DNA from: VXYL01 sp965116935
Lineage (GTDB): Bacteria > Pseudomonadota > Gammaproteobacteria > Pseudomonadales > Azotimanducaceae
Reading direction: 5' to 3'
DNA length: 64,000 nt
Assembly (NCBI GenBank): GCA_965116935.1
Contig: OZ220737.1
Coordinates: forward strand, 2,852,001 to 2,916,000
In this document: positions 34,926-44,351 of the stretch, in pieces
Position numbering within the stretch: position 1 is the first letter of the stretch
How the letters are laid out: each line of letters starts with the position of its first letter
Position numbers and translations under genes: made by a program
The notes under the pieces: generated by a model
What the model was told of the DNA's origin: nothing
The model's database searches: none
What the model saw: the letters and a program-made list of their open reading frames with translations, nothing else

Positions 34926-35765
34926 ATGTCCGAGAAGCTGCAAAAGGCGCTGGCGGACCGCGGCCTCGGTTCCCGGCGCGAGATGGAGCGCTGGATTCAA
35001 GCCGGGCGGGTCGCGGTGAACGGCGAGAAGGCGACGATCGGTGCCCGGGTGGCGGCGAACGATCGCATCGTCGTGGATGGCCAGTTGCTCGGGGATGCAC
35101 CTTCCACGCACTGCCGCGTCCTGGTGCTCAACAAGCCCGAAGGCGTGATCGTCACCCGCCGCGATCCCAAGGGCCGCCCATCGATCTTCGACGACCTGCC
35201 CCCGCTCGCCAGCGGCCGCTGGATCACCGTTGGCCGCCTGGATATCAACACCGGCGGGCTCCTGCTCCTGACCAACAGCGGCGCCCTCGCCAACCGCCTC
35301 ATGCACCCAAGCACCGGCATCGACCGCGAATACGCCGTCCGCGTCAACGGCCTCCTCGAGGACGAAGCGCTAGAGCGCCTCCGAACCGGCATCGTCACCG
35401 ACGCTCGCGCCGAACGCTTCTCCGACATCCGTTACTACAACGGCACCGGCACCAACCACTGGTACCACGTCGTTCTCATGGAGGGTCGCAACCACGAAGT
35501 CCGCCGCCTATTCGCCGCCGAGGGCGTCCGAGTTACTCGCTTGAAGCGTGTCCGCTATGGGCCCGTCGTCCTCCCGTCCTGGCTCAAACGGGGCCAGCGC
35601 ACCGAAATGAACTCTACCGACACGGCCACCCTGCACCGCCTCCTCGGCCTTCCGCCCCCCAGCTCTCGCCGCCGCCCCAACCAAAGTCGCTCCGTTCTGA
35701 TCCCGTATCCGTCGCTTGCAACAAGGGCGGCAGACGTCTCGGCTGGAAGTGCGTCATCGGGCTGA
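34926..35765 (+). CDS. rluB: 23S rRNA pseudouridine synthase, RluB type
   Basis: 279 residues from the ATG at 34926. An S4 RNA-binding domain comes first (EKLQKALADRGLGSRREMERWIQAGRVAVNG). The catalytic aspartate lies in VGRLDINTGGLLLLTNSG, and EGRNHEVRRLFAAEGV is the family's third motif. RluB modifies U2605 in 23S rRNA. Its place after scpB matches the usual gammaproteobacterial order. The last 55 residues are low-complexity, and the true end of the conserved part is near residue 225. Confidence 0.9.
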   Translation: MSEKLQKALADRGLGSRREMERWIQAGRVAVNGEKATIGARVAANDRIVVDGQLLGDAPSTHCRVLVLNKPEGVIVTRRDPKGRPSIFDDLPPLASGRWITVGRLDINTGGLLLLTNSGALANRLMHPSTGIDREYAVRVNGLLEDEALERLRTGIVTDARAERFSDIRYYNGTGTNHWYHVVLMEGRNHEVRRLFAAEGVRVTRLKRVRYGPVVLPSWLKRGQRTEMNSTDTATLHRLLGLPPPSSRRRPNQSRSVLIPYPSLATRAADVSAGSASSG

Positions 35766-35777
35766 CGGTCGGTTGGT

Positions 35778-36695
35778 TTGCTGGCATGCTGTTCGGAACT
35801 AGGGTTGCTTGGAGTCGGGTGCTTGGATGCCACGTCTGTTGGCTCGGCATTGCACGAAGGCGTTGCTGCAGAGCTAGGGTTCATTCCGCCATCGCAAGCC
35901 GGCAGTGGGTTGCACCGGGTCGATTTGCGCACACGTGCATACGGACTCGGGCGGCTTGAGTGGAGCGAGGTTGCCGTAGCGAGCGCCCGTGGGGTGTCGG
36001 GGCTTGGAATCGACAGCAGCGGCTTTGCGCTTCTGCAGAGCCCAAGCGCCGTCACGGACTTCTACGATTGCGGCAACGTGATGGCGACCTACTACGCGGA
36101 ATGCAAAGCCACGGCGCGGGAACTGACTGGCGCGCGGACTACCTGCACCTTCGACCACATCATCCGTGAGCCTGGCCTGCAGTACTCGGGTGGCGGCATC
36201 GACCGGACGCAGCGCCGCTCCGGTGTCGAGCGGGGTGGTGGCTACATCGGCGGCGTGCATATGGACTACACCGACAACACGACCTGGGATCGCTATCTGG
36301 CGCTACATGGCGAACGTGTTCCGGAGGATGCGGAAGGCGCTTGCGTGCTCAACTTCTGGCGGCCGCTCAGCACGACGGCAGACAACCATCCACTGGCGGT
36401 TTGCGACGCCCGCACGGTGCGCGCCGAAGACCTTCAGGAGTCGGTCATCTACGGCTATGGCGCCGAGAACTACAGTTGGCACGACATCGGCATCGAGACC
36501 TTCAGCGTCGCCCACTCGCACCGCCACCGGTGGTACTACGTTCCCGGCATGACCCCGGACGAAGTGCTGGTCATCAAGTCCTTCGACTCTGAAGGGGTGA
36601 TCGGCAGAGCCTGCCCACACGCATCGTTCGCCCATTCCAATCCAAACGGCGAGCCGCGCCGGAGCATCGAACTGCGGGTGCTTTGTTTCCTCTAA
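35778..36695 (+). CDS. CmcJ/NvfI-family oxidoreductase (predicted Fe/2-oxoglutarate type)
   Basis: Up to 305 residues from a TTG at 35778; a TTG at 35850 (281 residues, starting just before GVAAELGFIPP) fits the conserved part better. GGGYIGGVHMDYTDNTTWDRY holds an HxD pair that could bind iron. The end FAHSNPNGEPRRSIELRVLCFL, with RRSIELR, is the block I associate with CmcJ (cephamycin 7-alpha methoxylation) and NvfI-like enzymes. The substrate is unknown. It stands alone after rluB and may have its own promoter. Confidence 0.7.
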   Translation: MLACCSELGLLGVGCLDATSVGSALHEGVAAELGFIPPSQAGSGLHRVDLRTRAYGLGRLEWSEVAVASARGVSGLGIDSSGFALLQSPSAVTDFYDCGNVMATYYAECKATARELTGARTTCTFDHIIREPGLQYSGGGIDRTQRRSGVERGGGYIGGVHMDYTDNTTWDRYLALHGERVPEDAEGACVLNFWRPLSTTADNHPLAVCDARTVRAEDLQESVIYGYGAENYSWHDIGIETFSVAHSHRHRWYYVPGMTPDEVLVIKSFDSEGVIGRACPHASFAHSNPNGEPRRSIELRVLCFL

Positions 36696-36746
36696 GGTTC
36701 TTGAGAGGAGCTTACGTTCACGACCTTCCCCGAGTTTGTGATGGCC

Positions 36747-36904
36747 CCGTAGGGGACGGGCTTGTCCCGTCCCGGCGCGCCCTGACGGGCGCATAGGCAG
36801 TTCGCTTGCGCGAACTGCTGCGCTTCGACGAACTCCTTGTGTCGAGTTCAAGACGGGCGGGGACAAGCCCGGGACAAGCCCCGCCACGGGCCCGTCCCCT
36901 ACGC
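36747..36904. repeat. CCGTAGGGG-bounded composite repeat
   Basis: About 158 bases. The left end CCGTAGGGGACGGGCTTGTC and right end GGGCCCGTCCCCTACG are inverted relatives. Inside are CAGTTCGCTTGCGCGAACTG, a hairpin, and GACGAACTCCTTGTGTCGAG, which is inverted with respect to 28520-28570. It lies between the CmcJ-like and GT4 genes. Confidence 0.75.
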
Positions 36905-36948
36905 GCCTCGACGTCACGGGAGGAAGCCTTCATGCGAGCGCGCTCGCG

Positions 36949-38061
36949 CTAGCTGGCTATGAGTTCTCGATACACCCGTGCGTAGCGCTCGCCCATCATT
37001 TCGCCGGTGAACTCCTGGTCGAATCGGCTGCGCGCGCGCGCACCCATCGCCCGGGCCGTGGCCGGCTCGACATGCAGGCAATCCATTGCTTCGCGCAGTG
37101 CCGGTGGGGATCCAGGGGTGACCACGAGCCCCGTCTCGCCATGCAGGTTGACGTAGCTTGTGCCGGTGCCCTGTTCGGTGGAAATCATCGGTCGGCCCTG
37201 CATGGCCGCTTCAAGCAGCGTGACGCCGAAGGCTTCCGAGCGCATGGCGGACGGGAATACGAGGGCGCGGCAAAGGCTGAGGAGTGCCACCTTGGTTTCG
37301 TCGCTGACGCGACCGGCAAAGGTCACGTTGTCGAGGCCGAGGCGTGCGGCTTGGCGGCGCAAGGCCGGTCCCTCGGGCCCTTCCCCGGCAATCACGGCCG
37401 GAAACGGCGCGCCCTGCATGGCGTCGAGCAGCACATGCACGCTCTTGTAGTAGCGCAGCACGCCGACGTAGAGGAAAAACCCACTGCCGAACTCGGCGCG
37501 TGTCGCCGCCAGACGGTCTTCGTCCACGTCGGGATAGGAGCTGGGTGTGAGACCAATCGGAATGACGGTGACCTTGCTCTTGAGGCGCGCGAGAACCGGC
37601 GAGGAGGCAAGATAGTTGGGCGAAGTGCAGACGATGCGCTCCACCGCGCCGAGGAAACGGTTCATCAGCGGTCGATAGAAGGGCGCAAGCAGGCGTTGCC
37701 GCACGATGTCGGAGTGGTAGGTGAGCACCGCCGGGCGCTTCACGCCGACGCCGAAATGCAGCATGTCGGCGAACGGCCACGGGAAGTGGTAATGGATCAG
37801 ATCGGCCGTGCGCACCAAACGGCGCATGGCCGCCGGTGCCGCCAGGGACATGGTGCAGGAGGCCACTTCGGCATGGCGACGCACCCGATGCACCTCGGCT
37901 TCCTCGCGTTCGAGCGTGGCCGGCCGCGCCCCCGGGCTCAGCGCAAGCACACGGCTTTCGACCCCGCAAGGCTGCGTATTCAGACAGATTTGCCGAATGG
38001 TCTCCTCGACGCCCCCTTGGGTGTCGGGAAAGTAGGTTCGGTAGGCGTGCAGAACGCGCAT
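36949..38061 (-). CDS. Glycosyltransferase family 4
   Basis: 370 residues starting MRVLHAYRTYFPDTQGGVEETIRQ, the donor-independent N-terminal Rossmann domain of GT-B enzymes. The C-terminal domain has SGFFLYVGVLRYYKSVHVLLDAM and RSEAFGVTLLEAAMQGRPMISTEQGTG, the E-x-F-G-x-x-x-x-E nucleotide-sugar motif of GT4. It probably adds a hexose or mannose in surface polysaccharide assembly. It is divergent from manC (97 bases apart), and the shared intergenic region probably contains both promoters. The ManC and Rml products are likely donors for this locus. Confidence 0.85.
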   Translation of the reverse strand: MRVLHAYRTYFPDTQGGVEETIRQICLNTQPCGVESRVLALSPGARPATLEREEAEVHRVRRHAEVASCTMSLAAPAAMRRLVRTADLIHYHFPWPFADMLHFGVGVKRPAVLTYHSDIVRQRLLAPFYRPLMNRFLGAVERIVCTSPNYLASSPVLARLKSKVTVIPIGLTPSSYPDVDEDRLAATRAEFGSGFFLYVGVLRYYKSVHVLLDAMQGAPFPAVIAGEGPEGPALRRQAARLGLDNVTFAGRVSDETKVALLSLCRALVFPSAMRSEAFGVTLLEAAMQGRPMISTEQGTGTSYVNLHGETGLVVTPGSPPALREAMDCLHVEPATARAMGARARSRFDQEFTGEMMGERYARVYRELIAS

Positions 38062-38158
38062 GGCTCAAGGCGGTGAAGCGAGGGCCAAGTATAACCGTCC
38101 CGTAGAATGCGCCGTTGGCGCGTCCGCAAGGGCGCTTGTGGCGATGTGAACAAATCCG

Positions 38159-39655
38159 ATGGCCCCTGCCCTCATTCCCGTGATTCTGGCTGGCGGCGCC
38201 GGCGTGCGACTGTGGCCGCTGTCGCGGCAGTCGCACCCCAAGCCGTTCCTGCGGCTGCTGGGCGATCGCACGCTGTTTCGGCAGGCGCTGGACCGGGTTC
38301 GTGCGCTCGGCCGGATCGGGGTGGAGACGGAGCCGCCATGGGTCGTCTGCAACGAGTTGCACCGATTCCTCGTCGGCCAGGAATGCGGCGACGCCGCCAT
38401 GGCGCCGGGGCCAATTCTGCTGGAACCGAAACCTCGCAACACCGCGCCGGCGGTGGCGCTCGCCGCATTGCACGCCGTTCGGGACGGGGGCGATCCGCTC
38501 CTGCTGGTGCTGCCGGCAGACCATTACATCGGCGACGAGGACGCCTTCGCCGACGCCGTGCACAAGGCGCTGCCGGGTGCATCGGCGGGTGGCCTCGTGA
38601 CGTTCGGCGTGACGCCGACCGCTGCCGAGACGAACTATGGCTACATCCGTGCCGGAGGCCCAGCCACGGCACAGCCGGAAGCGACCGGCCCCCTTGCGGT
38701 CACGGAATTCATCGAGAAGCCGCCGCGCCAAGAGGCGGAACGCATGCTCGCCGAGGGAACGCACGTTTGGAACAGCGGCATGTTCCTGTTCCGCGCAAGT
38801 GCCTTCCTGGACCAACTCAGCCGTCACCAGCCGGCCGTGGCGCAAGCCTGTCGCGAGGCCATGCGCGCGCCCAGCGAAGACGCCTACCGACATCGCGCTG
38901 GCGGGCCAGAGTTTCGCTTCCTTCGTCCCGGCGCGGCCTTCGAGCAGGCGCCGGCCATCTCCATCGACCACGGCGTGATGGAGCACACCGATCGGGCATG
39001 GGTCGTGCCGGTGGATTGCGGCTGGAGCGATGTCGGCGCCTGGCCGGCGCTGCGCGACCTAATGGCGGATGCAGACGGCAATGTCGTCCGTGGCGATGTC
39101 GCCGTGCTCGAAGCGAAGGACTCCGTGGTGCTGGCCGAGTCACGCCTCGTGGCGGTGCTTGGAATCGACAACGCGGTGGTGGTGGAGACCCCGGACGCCG
39201 TGCTCGTGGCAGACGGCACCCGCGTCGACCGAGTCCGCGAGTTGGTGCAGACCCTCGAGGAAGCAGGGCGCGAGGAAACCGCTTCTGCCAACCGAGTCGT
39301 GCGCCCCTGGGGCACCTATGAACGCCTCGCCGCCGGGCCCCGGCACCAAGTGAAACGCATCGTCGTTTACCCCGGCGCGGCGCTGTCGCTACAAACCCAC
39401 CGCCAGCGCAGCGAACATTGGGTGGTGGTGCAGGGCGCGGTGGAGGTGACCCGCGGCGAAGATCGGATTCGCCTCGAGGAGAACGAGTCCACGTACATTC
39501 CCGCCGGCGCGCTGCACCGTCTTTCCAATCCGGGGAGCGAAGCTGCAGAGCTCATCGAAGTGCAGGTGGGCGACTACCTCGGCGAAGACGACATCGAGCG
39601 ATTCGCGGACAATTACGGTCGTGCGGATGAACCGAACCCGGACGATCCAGGCTAG
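38159..39655 (+). CDS. manC: Mannose-1-phosphate guanylyltransferase / mannose-6-phosphate isomerase
   Basis: 498 residues. The N-terminal pyrophosphorylase signature is LIPVILAGGAGVRLWPLSRQSHPKPFL, followed by LPADHYIGD and EFIEKPPRQEAE. VPVDCGWSDVGAWPAL closes the transferase domain. From about residue 380 a cupin domain follows (RPWGTYERLAAGPRHQVKRI ... LQTHRQRSEHWVVV), which is the isomerase half. It makes GDP-mannose. Nineteen bases separate it from rfbB, so the sugar-nucleotide genes are probably one operon. Confidence 0.92.
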   Translation: MAPALIPVILAGGAGVRLWPLSRQSHPKPFLRLLGDRTLFRQALDRVRALGRIGVETEPPWVVCNELHRFLVGQECGDAAMAPGPILLEPKPRNTAPAVALAALHAVRDGGDPLLLVLPADHYIGDEDAFADAVHKALPGASAGGLVTFGVTPTAAETNYGYIRAGGPATAQPEATGPLAVTEFIEKPPRQEAERMLAEGTHVWNSGMFLFRASAFLDQLSRHQPAVAQACREAMRAPSEDAYRHRAGGPEFRFLRPGAAFEQAPAISIDHGVMEHTDRAWVVPVDCGWSDVGAWPALRDLMADADGNVVRGDVAVLEAKDSVVLAESRLVAVLGIDNAVVVETPDAVLVADGTRVDRVRELVQTLEEAGREETASANRVVRPWGTYERLAAGPRHQVKRIVVYPGAALSLQTHRQRSEHWVVVQGAVEVTRGEDRIRLEENESTYIPAGALHRLSNPGSEAAELIEVQVGDYLGEDDIERFADNYGRADEPNPDDPG

Positions 39656-39673
39656 GAGAGAGGGTGTGAAAAC

Positions 39674-40717
39674 GTGAGTGCTGGCAGGAAATGCATCGTC
39701 ACTGGGGGTGCCGGCTTCATCGGTTCCGCCCTCGTTCGGCATCTGCTCGATCGCGGCGAAATCGTGCACACCGTGGACAGCCTTTCCTATGCGGGTCGTA
39801 TGGAAAACCTCGCGGACGTGCAGGACTCGCCGCGCCACCGGCTGCATCGGCTCGACATCCAGGACCGCGCTGCGCTGCGGGAGCTGGTGCTCGATCTCAG
39901 GCCCGACGCGATCCTCCATCTGGCGGCCGAGACTCATGTCGATCGTTCCATCGACGGCCCCGCCGCCTTCGTGCAAACCAACATTGTCGGCACCTTCAAC
40001 CTGCTGGAGGCCGCCCGGGAAGTCGCGGCGGCCAACGCCGAGTTTCGCCTCGTCCATGTCTCCACAGACGAGGTTTTCGGCGCCTTGGGAGAGACCGGCC
40101 GGTTCACGGAAGCCTCCCGCTACCGCCCGAACTCTCCCTACGCAGCCTCCAAGGCCGCAGCGGACCACCTGGCTCGCGCCTGGCACGAAACCTTCTCCCT
40201 GCCCGTGCTCGTAACCAACTGCTCCAACAACTACGGGCCGCGCCAGTTCCCGGAAAAGCTGATCCCCCTCACCATCGCCAACGCCTTGGCAGGCAAGCCC
40301 ATCCGCATCTACGGCGACGGCTTGCAGGTGCGCGACTGGCTGTTCGTGGAGGATCACGTTCGCGGGCTCGTTCGCGTGCTCGACGATGGCCGGCCGGGCG
40401 CCACCTACAACATCGGCGGCAACTGCGAGCGCACCAACCGCGAGGTCGTGCACACGCTGCTGGAGCGACTCGCGAACCACGTCGAAGCGGACGTGGGATC
40501 CTTGCGCGGGCTTGTCACCCACGTGCAGGATCGACCCGGGCATGACCACCGCTATGCCATCGATGCCAGCCGCATCGAGCGCGAACTCGGCTGGGTGGCC
40601 GAAACCCCCTTCGAGGAGGGCATCGACGCCACCGTGGCGTGGTATTGCGGCCACCCGGAATGGCGCAGGAGCGTGATGGGCAGCTACAACGGGGGCCGGC
40701 TCGGAACGACACCATGA
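39674..40717 (+). CDS. rfbB: dTDP-glucose 4,6-dehydratase
   Basis: 347 residues from a GTG at 39674. VTGGAGFIGSALVRHLLD is the NAD-binding motif. HVSTDEVFGALG holds the catalytic Thr-Asp-Glu set, and SPYAASKAAADHL the YxxxK pair. It forms dTDP-4-keto-6-deoxyglucose, the second step of dTDP-rhamnose synthesis. Its last 309 bases (40409 onward) are duplicated at 45724. It overlaps rfbA by 4 bases. Confidence 0.93.
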   Translation: MSAGRKCIVTGGAGFIGSALVRHLLDRGEIVHTVDSLSYAGRMENLADVQDSPRHRLHRLDIQDRAALRELVLDLRPDAILHLAAETHVDRSIDGPAAFVQTNIVGTFNLLEAAREVAAANAEFRLVHVSTDEVFGALGETGRFTEASRYRPNSPYAASKAAADHLARAWHETFSLPVLVTNCSNNYGPRQFPEKLIPLTIANALAGKPIRIYGDGLQVRDWLFVEDHVRGLVRVLDDGRPGATYNIGGNCERTNREVVHTLLERLANHVEADVGSLRGLVTHVQDRPGHDHRYAIDASRIERELGWVAETPFEEGIDATVAWYCGHPEWRRSVMGSYNGGRLGTTP

Positions 40718-41598
40718 CAGCCCAAGAACAGCGCACGCGGGGCATCGTCCTCGCCGGCGGGCACGGCACGCGCCTGCACCCGGTCACCGCCGGCGTCTGC
40801 AAGCAACTGCTGCCGGTGTATGACAAGCCGATGATCTACTACCCCCTCACCACGCTCATGCTGGCGGGCGTGCGCGACGTGCTCGTCATCTCCACGCCCC
40901 GCGACACGCCGCGCTTCGAGGAACTGCTCGGCGACGGCAGCCGCTGGGGCATGTCGCTGTCCTATCGCGTGCAGCGCGAGCCACGGGGGATTCCCGACGC
41001 CTTCATCGTCGGTCGTGACTTTGTGGGCTCGGACCCGGTGGCGCTCATCCTGGGCGACAACATCTTTTTCGGCAGCGAACTGTCGCGCACGGCGCAGGAA
41101 GCGGTGGCGGGCAACAGCGGCGCCACGGTGTTCACCTATCCGGTGAACGACCCGAGTGCCTTTGGCGTGGCGGTGCTCGACGCGCAAGGCAGCGCCGTGG
41201 ACATCGAGGAGAAGCCGGCCGAGCCGCGATCCAATCTGGCGGTGACCGGCCTCTACATGTACGACAACGACGTGCTCGACATCGCTGCCTCGCTCGCGCC
41301 ATCCGCCCGCGGCGAAACCGAAATCACCGACATCAACCGCCACTACCTGGAAGCTGGCCGCCTGAACGCGGTGCAGTTCGGCCGCGGCATGGCCTGGCTC
41401 GACACCGGCACCCACGACTCCCTGCTCGAGGCAAGCATGTTCGTGCAGATCATCGAGCACCGCCAGGGCCTGAAGATCGCCTGCCCCGAAGAGGTGGCAT
41501 GGCGCATGGGCTGGATCGACGACGAAGAATTGGCCGCCCTCGCCGGGGACTTCGCCGGCAGCGCCTACGGCGCCTACCTGACAGAACTGCTCGCCTAG
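40409..41598 (+). repeat. Long direct repeat, copy 1 (rfbB 3' end plus rfbA)
   Basis: This 1190-base stretch is repeated in the same orientation at 45724-46913. Similarity starts sharply at AACATCGGCGGCAACTGC and ends at the rfbA stop codon. The copies are similar throughout, but base changes are scattered along them, so the duplication is not very recent or came from a related strain. Confidence 0.9.
40714..41598 (+). CDS. rfbA: Glucose-1-phosphate thymidylyltransferase, intact copy
   Basis: 294 residues from the ATG at 40714. RGIVLAGGHGTRLHPVT is the nucleotide-binding loop, KQLLPVYDKPMIYYPLTTLM and LILGDNIFFGSEL are family blocks. VDIEEKPAEPRSNLAVTGLYMYDND and GRGMAWLDTGTHDSLLEA also fit. 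It makes dTDP-glucose, the first step of the rhamnose pathway, and is feedback-controlled by dTDP-rhamnose in studied homologues. A degraded second copy lies at 46028-46913. Confidence 0.94.
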   Translation: MTAQEQRTRGIVLAGGHGTRLHPVTAGVCKQLLPVYDKPMIYYPLTTLMLAGVRDVLVISTPRDTPRFEELLGDGSRWGMSLSYRVQREPRGIPDAFIVGRDFVGSDPVALILGDNIFFGSELSRTAQEAVAGNSGATVFTYPVNDPSAFGVAVLDAQGSAVDIEEKPAEPRSNLAVTGLYMYDNDVLDIAASLAPSARGETEITDINRHYLEAGRLNAVQFGRGMAWLDTGTHDSLLEASMFVQIIEHRQGLKIACPEEVAWRMGWIDDEELAALAGDFAGSAYGAYLTELLA

Positions 41599-41622
41599 CA
41601 ACCTACGCCCGCCGAGTTGTTA

Positions 41623-44340
41623 ATGGCCAACCAGATTAGTGACCATTTGCGTAGCGCCCTTGGGAGTGCATTGGTGTTGCTGTGCTCTAGCGCATTATCT
41701 GCCGAGGTCGTGATCGAAAGAGAGAGCGACGATAGAGGTGTGGCCCTGGACGGTGCCTGGGTGGGCATATTTGGTGGGTCCGAGGTCTCCGGGAAGGCTG
41801 CCGAACGGTGGATGGCGTTTGACACCGGTAAAATGGTGTTCTCCGTTGCCGAGGACGCGCTACCGGTCACAGTTGTGGTACTTGCGCCTGAGTCAGGGAC
41901 CCCAGTCCTGCGCGCGGTGGGGGGCGGTGATTCAGAAATGGTGATCGTTATAGGTCAAGACTGTGGACCGCAGCTTTTCGGTCGCGTTGCTGCCCGAGTC
42001 GGTACGGAGCTCCGGGTGATCGATGGGGCGGACGTTGGGATTGTGGGTGCGATCGAGGAAGGAGCAGACATCCCAGAACAGATGCGGCCGTCGTGGCGCA
42101 CGTCACGTGGACTCGTCGAGATGCCATGTATGGTTGCAGGTCAGTACTTGGTTTCGGTCGCGGTAGAGGGGTATCTCCCTGCGCGCGAAAATGTCGTACT
42201 GTCGGACGAACTGCCTTGGTCGTTCGATGTGGCGCTCGTACCGGATGACAGGTGGGTTAACGGGGAGGTGGTTGGCCCAGGCGGCAACGGCATCGAAGGT
42301 GCAAAGGTCACCGGAACAAGCGCGACCGAGTCGCTCCACACGGTGTCGGGTCCTGACGGGGCCTTTGCTGTTGGCCCCTTTTCCCAAGGGGACGCCACGG
42401 TGTTCGCAAGTGCCGGGGACACCGTCTCCACACACTATCGTGTTGGGCTACCGTCGGCTTGGCTGCAGGTATCGTTGGTGCCCGGGGATTTCCGCAGCAG
42501 GATAATTGGCCGAGTATTCGATCAAGCGACCGATGTTGCCATCGAGACTTTCGAGGTGGCTTTCCATCCCAAAGACTCGCCTATGTGGAGTCGCACTTAC
42601 GAGAGCGCTAACGGCGAATTCGATGTCGTTACGGAAAGCGCGTCGGCTGTGATTCAGGTTCGGGCCGACGGATACGCGACATGGACCGGTGCACCAAAGC
42701 TGAATCCCGGACAATCCCGGACGTTGGATGTGCCGCTCAAAAGAGGTAGTTTGCTTTTCGGGAGGGTCTTCGCTTCGGCCACCGGGGCACCGATTGAAGG
42801 TGCGACGGTTTATGCGCAAGGTTACCTGTGGGATGGGAGGGTATTGGCGGCGCATTCCGTAGTGACGGATTCGAGCGGCATATTTGAGCTGCGGTCTGAT
42901 GGGGACATCGGTTGTTTCGGCGTACGAGCGAAGGGATTCGCGCCGAAGGTCGCTTGTTCGAGTGACGGTGAAGAGCCGAGCGTCGGGCTAGACGCTGGTG
43001 GCGAAGTGGTCGGGCGGCTAGCGCTGCCTGATGGCTTGGCCGTGTCTGGTTCGGTTGCGCTCGGAGCGGTTGCACCGCCGTTGGGAAGGGTCCTTGGACT
43101 TTGGGACCTTTGGCTGCGTGAGGCTGTCGAACAGAAAACCACAGCTAGGGACGGGCAGTTCCGACTGGGTGACCTTGCCCCGGGGACGTACAACATTTGG
43201 GCGGATTCAAGTGAGGGTGTGGTCGAGGCTCAAACGGTCACCGTAGCGGCAGGGGCTTCGCGGACGCTGCGTTTGTTAGTGGAGCCACTCGCCAGCATCA
43301 AAGGGAACGTGTCAGGGCTTAGCGAAGGAGAGCAGGCTAGGCTAACGGTTCACAGCGAGGAGAGCGGGGACCACGACGGTCATGTCCGATGGGCGCCGGA
43401 GAAAGTCGGAAACGGCACATTTGAGATTCCCGGCGTTCCAGATGGTCGCTACGTATTGGTGGCCAAAAGCGACCAAGGCCGGGAGACATCAGTGGATTTC
43501 GAGATTCAAGATCAAGAAGACACAGAGTTGGAAGTTACGTTCCTGCACTCGTCCCGGCTGTGGGGGCGTGTGCTGTCTGGAGGGCAAGGTGTCCGACGCG
43601 TGAACGTGTTCGCGCGGCACGTTGACTCTCCGATGCGGGCACTGGGAGCCTTCACAGAGGATAATGGTGCCTACTCCTTTAGCGGATTAGCTGACGGCAC
43701 TCACGAGGTCGTCGTGCTGGGTAACCGGTTTCACGTCGACGTGCGTGGGGATACCGAGTTCGACCTCGCGTTGGCAGCGCACAGCGTCTCCGGCGTGGTT
43801 CGTGCTTTTGGAAGGCCAGCGGCAGCGGTGCGGATGTTTGCGAGGCCCCTTGACGTGCCTGCTGGTGAGCCATGGTGGACGGCGTGGCCACGGCCAGGGC
43901 CGTACGTTATTGAAGGGCTTACCGGTAGTGCTGGCGAATACCGCTTTGGGGGATTGCCGGAAGGACGCTACGAGATGGTCGCTATGATGCCGTACTTTGA
44001 TGGCGGCACTCGCGAGGTGTTCGTCAATGCGGATGTAGAGGGCGTCGATCTTTACCTGCGCCCGACAGAGGACCTTCGGCCCGTGTACGTGGTGCCAAAC
44101 TCGGGCGTGGCGGGAGAGGAGATCGAAATGGCGGCAAGAGGCGGTATGTATGCCGGACTACGGGAATCGGGCACGTACCTACCCTTGGACGGACCGGGGA
44201 TGACGTCGGTCCCCGGGTCGCTGGAAGGGGCGGACTTGAGCTTCGTTATCTGGCACCCGAGCCGGAGGGTGGTGCGAGTACCACGCTGGGATGGCGGTCC
44301 CATCACCATTCGGCGAGCTGAAGTACCCGAGTCAGATTAG
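41623..44340 (+). CDS. Large secreted protein with carboxypeptidase-regulatory-like repeats
   Basis: 905 residues from the ATG at 41623; a TTG at 41617 would add two. The N-terminus has a signal sequence (LRSALGSALVLLCSSALSAE). The rest is a chain of beta-sandwich repeats of the CarboxypepD_reg/CnaB type: G.V.GPGGNGIEGAKVTG, GRVFASATGAPIEGATVYA, GRVLSGGQGVRRVNVFA and VSGVVRAFGRPAAAVRMFA. Many end in a G.YRFGGLPEGRYEM-like strand. No catalytic domain or membrane anchor is seen. Third-base use looks less GC-rich than in rfbA. It is the first gene of the insert between rfbA and rfbC, and the thioredoxin-like gene begins 11 bases later. Confidence 0.75.
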   Translation: MANQISDHLRSALGSALVLLCSSALSAEVVIERESDDRGVALDGAWVGIFGGSEVSGKAAERWMAFDTGKMVFSVAEDALPVTVVVLAPESGTPVLRAVGGGDSEMVIVIGQDCGPQLFGRVAARVGTELRVIDGADVGIVGAIEEGADIPEQMRPSWRTSRGLVEMPCMVAGQYLVSVAVEGYLPARENVVLSDELPWSFDVALVPDDRWVNGEVVGPGGNGIEGAKVTGTSATESLHTVSGPDGAFAVGPFSQGDATVFASAGDTVSTHYRVGLPSAWLQVSLVPGDFRSRIIGRVFDQATDVAIETFEVAFHPKDSPMWSRTYESANGEFDVVTESASAVIQVRADGYATWTGAPKLNPGQSRTLDVPLKRGSLLFGRVFASATGAPIEGATVYAQGYLWDGRVLAAHSVVTDSSGIFELRSDGDIGCFGVRAKGFAPKVACSSDGEEPSVGLDAGGEVVGRLALPDGLAVSGSVALGAVAPPLGRVLGLWDLWLREAVEQKTTARDGQFRLGDLAPGTYNIWADSSEGVVEAQTVTVAAGASRTLRLLVEPLASIKGNVSGLSEGEQARLTVHSEESGDHDGHVRWAPEKVGNGTFEIPGVPDGRYVLVAKSDQGRETSVDFEIQDQEDTELEVTFLHSSRLWGRVLSGGQGVRRVNVFARHVDSPMRALGAFTEDNGAYSFSGLADGTHEVVVLGNRFHVDVRGDTEFDLALAAHSVSGVVRAFGRPAAAVRMFARPLDVPAGEPWWTAWPRPGPYVIEGLTGSAGEYRFGGLPEGRYEMVAMMPYFDGGTREVFVNADVEGVDLYLRPTEDLRPVYVVPNSGVAGEEIEMAARGGMYAGLRESGTYLPLDGPGMTSVPGSLEGADLSFVIWHPSRRVVRVPRWDGGPITIRRAEVPESD

Positions 44341-44351
44341 GGAGGGGTGCT

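Noticed and set aside
37211..38986. 591-codon minus-strand ORF spanning the GT4 gene and the start of manC
   Set aside because: It covers two real genes in other frames and has Arg/Ala/Gly-rich shadow composition.
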